Source: Russula earlei
Taxonomy: Eukaryota; Basidiomycota; Agaricomycetes; Russulales; Russulaceae
Length of the DNA stretch: 54,830 nt
Assembly (NCBI GenBank): GCA_025769875.1
Contig: JAGFNK010000355.1
Location: 1 to 54,830, forward strand
Direction: 5' to 3'
A program made the position numbers and the translations under genes. The notes under the pieces were generated by a model that saw nothing but the letters and a program-made list of their open reading frames with translations, was not told the origin of the DNA and did no database searches. This document shows, piece by piece, positions 52,233 to 54,830 of this stretch (the first letter of the stretch is position 1; every line of letters begins with the position of its first letter).

Positions 52233-54830
52233 AAGAGCCAAATCAACCACAGCTACCAAGCTAGCCAATGCAGAAACACCCCCTAAGACATTAGACGAAC
52301 TTATCCCTGCCCAATTCTTGAAATGGCGAAAGGTTTTCGATGAACAAGCTTCTCAACGCCTTCCTGCTCACCAACCATGGGACCATGCAATCAATCTAAA
52401 ACCAGGGATCGCCCGACGCGATTCTGGCATTTATCGACTTACTCCCAAGGAACTACAAGCCCTGTAAGAATACTTAGACGAACATTTGAAAAGAGGCACA
52501 ATCCGACCATCAAAAGCAGCTATTGCCAGCCCATTCTTCTTTGTAGAAAAGAAAGGAGGAAATCTACGACCAGTGCAAGACTACAGAGCCCTGAATACAG
52601 CGACTGTCAAAGACGCGTATCCACTACCCTTGATTCCTGAATTAATTGACAAACTCCAAGGAGCCCAATACTTTACCAAGTTTGATGTACAATGGGGATA
52701 CAACAATATTCGCCTCAGAGAGGGCGATGAACATCTCGCAGCATTCAAGACACCATTAGGACTCTTCGAACCATTGATAATGACATTTGGTCTCTGCAAC
52801 GCCCCAGCCACTTTCCAACGCTTTATGAACACCATCCTAGCAAAATACATTGCCACTGAACGAGTGGTTGTTTATCTAGATGATATACTAATCATGGCGC
52901 AAACCTTGAACGAACTAGACGACTGGACACATAAGGTCCTAAAAACACTCCAAGACTACGACTTATACTTGAAACCAGAGAAATGTGCTTTCCGACAAAC
53001 CTCTATTAGTTACCTAGGCATCAATATCTCCCAAGGACGAATATCCATGGACCAAGACAAGTTAATAGGCATTACAAAGTGGCCTACTCCGACCAATGTT
53101 ATGGAAGTACAAGCCTTTCTAGGATTCTGCAACTTCTATCGACGATTTATCCACCAATACTCTCGAATAGCATGGCCCTTGTTTAACTTAACAAAGAAAG
53201 CCCCTTCAAGTGGGAAGACGATGAAGAACAAGCATTTCAGAAACTAATCCAAGCATTCACAACGGCCCCAATCCTCATGTTACCTAACCACACAAAACCC
53301 TTTCGACTCATCTGCGATGCAAGTGACTTTGCAGTCGGTGCAATCTTGGAACAACCCGATGAATTTAACAGATATCACCCAGTAGCCTATTTCTCGAAAT
53401 CCTTGGACCCCGCACAACGAAATTACATGATCTACGATAAAGAACTCCTTGCTATTGTTTTATCCCTCTGGCACTTCCGACACTACCTTGAAGGCGCTAC
53501 ACACCCCATTGATCTATGGACAGACCACAATAACTTGACATACTTCATGACAAACAGAAACTCACGAGACGACAAGCCTGATGGGCACTCCTCCCTCAGC
53601 AATTTCGACTTCACCATCACCCATCACCCAGGAACTATGAACAAAGCAGACGGTCTGTCCAGGTGGCCAGACTTTAAAGAGGGGATACAAAACGAAAATG
53701 ATGGAAAGGTGCTCCTAGATGACAAATCTTTTAAAATTAGAGCAACACGCACCTCTGCTACAGAACCAATCGGTGACCAGGAACTTCGACAACAACTACG
53801 ATCTAGCAAAGACTATGACCCAGAAGTATCTAACGCGTTAGCAATCATTATAAAGAATGGACCAAGGCGACTATCCAAAGGCTTACAGGACTGGAACCTT
53901 GAAGATGGACTAATACTATTCAAAGGAAAAGTCTATATCCCAAACAATGACACCCTAAGAAAGAAAATTCTAAAACTACACCACAACTCCCTTGCCACTG
54001 GGCATCCTGGCCAATGGAAAACTTATGAACTAATCAGCCAAAACTATTGGTGGCCAGGAATGCTAACCTATGTCAAAAGTTATGTAGACGGTTGCGCAAT
54101 TTGCCAAAGTACAAAGAACCGTCCAAAGACAGAAACACCCCTTGTACTGATTACACCAGCTGGAGAAGTATGGAAAAGCATTACTATGGACTTTATCACG
54201 GACCTACCGATTTCACAAGGCTTCGACAGCCTCCTAGTCGTGGTAGATCGATTCAGTAAAGCAATAATCATTACCCCTTGCCACAAGACAATCACAGCAG
54301 ACGAAACAGCGACACTAATCATGAACAATGTCTGGAGAAGAATAGGGCTCCCAAAACAAATAATATCGGACAGAGGCCCTCAATTCGCAGCAAAAGTCAC
54401 TCAAGAACTATGGAAGAAGTTAAATGTCAAAGTATCATTAAGCACAGCATATCACCCACAGACAGATGGAGAAACAGAATGGGTTAACCAAGAACTAGAA
54501 CAATACCTACGAATATTTTGCAACCATCAAGCAGACAATTGGGCAGAACTAGTTCCCTTTATGGAGTTCGCGCATAATGCCAGACAACACAGTGCTACGA
54601 ACAAACCCCCGTTTGAAGTCTGGTATGGCTTAACCCAACATTTGCTCCACCCCTTGCCTTTACATCAAAGTTCCCTTCAATCCAAGAAAGACTATCAAGA
54701 CTAAACCAACTCAGAGAAGAAGTAGCTGCCTCCCTGAACCGAGCAACAGAAATCATGAAGCAATCAGGACCTCAATCCTCCACATTTCGTTTTAAAGAAG
54801 GGGACCAAGTATGGCTGGAAGCCACGAATC
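52233..54830 (+). pseudogene. second Ty3/gypsy pol (element E3), 5'-truncated, running off the window
   Basis: Begins abruptly at the E1 LTR within the spacer before RT (LDELIPAQFLKWRKVFDEQ). RT (52486-53200) has KRGTIRPSKAAIASPFFF, FTKFDVQWGYNN, FGLCNAPATFQRFMN and VVVYLDDILIM. After a 1-nt frameshift near 53205, RNase H has LICDASDFAVGAILEQ, YDKELLAIVLSL and LWTDHNNLTYF. Integrase (about 53960-54600) has HHNSLATGHPGQWKTYEL, GCAICQSTKN, ITMDFITDLP, IISDRGPQFA and AYHPQTDGETEWVNQELE, so the HHCC and DDE residues are all visible. A TAA at 52465-52467 (CAA expected) and a second frameshift near 54630 break it. Reading resumes as PSIQERLSRLNQLREEVAAS to the window end; a chromodomain, if any, lies beyond. 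Distinct lineage from E1. Confidence 0.9.

Noticed and set aside
1..54830. tRNA, rRNA or other structured RNA genes
   Set aside because: I looked for tRNA A and B box patterns and rRNA stretches on both strands and found none I could support by eye.

Overview
The window looks like an accessory, transposon-rich region of a basidiomycete (most likely Agaricomycete) genome. The pointers are short GT-AG introns of 35-81 nt, NACHT-WD40 genes, a multi-exon GHSLGG-type esterase gene, an F-box-family C-terminus, Ty3/gypsy chromovirus, pogo, MULE and hAT-type elements, and compact intergenic DNA. All calls were made by eye from the sequence; no alignment or search was run.

Layout. 1-7149: 3' part of a NACHT-WD40 gene (NWD1) with 18 near-identical WD40 repeats, split in repeat 7 by a 2.8-kb element (2675-5483) with CATCAGG ends. 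7150-8100: block also found downstream of NWD2. 8100-10860: decayed Pro/Arg/Ser-rich gene and dispersed repeats. 11052-12457: six-exon alpha/beta-hydrolase gene resembling the N-terminal module of a larger fungal NLR, ended just before a NACHT domain would start. 12459-14830: repeats and a perfect hairpin. 14835-15262: F-box-family C-terminal fragment. 15700-21096: protein-kinase-like pseudogene split by a pogo transposon (15748-18508, 39-bp inverted repeats, TA duplication) and a 1247-bp hAT-type non-autonomous element (18762-20008, 8-bp duplication). 21629-26176: second NACHT-WD40 gene (NWD2), eight exons, apparently intact, 1404 aa, 12 WD40 repeats. 26177-28560: shared downstream block, split by a second 1247-bp hAT-type copy (26780-28026). 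28600-32000: exon-like fragments. 32244-34985: decayed MULE, followed at 35690-36370 by a broken MAP-kinase-kinase fragment. 37690-37786: 97-bp foldback MITE with the same ends as the 2.8-kb element. 38100-40300: small gene fragments. 40930-52232: chromovirus on the minus strand containing three solo LTRs. 52233-54830: part of a second gypsy element on the plus strand, running off the window.

How the parts relate. The two NWD genes are paralogues that share structure and downstream DNA. They are probable non-self-recognition receptors (HET-E/D-like) whose WD40 arrays are homogenised within each gene. The esterase-type module at 11052 belongs to another NLR architecture, so this may be a remnant of an NLR cluster that became a transposon sink. 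Most decayed genes carry stop codons of the kind made by C-to-T change (CGA to TGA, CAA to TAA), which suggests methylation- or RIP-like decay, while NWD2 and the esterase remain open.

The least familiar items are: the chromovirus with about 470 codons after its chromodomain, including a second CCHC zinc knuckle; the CATCAGG-ended element with 2-bp target duplications and its foldback MITE; similar introns inside that element; and the kinase fragment beside the MULE.
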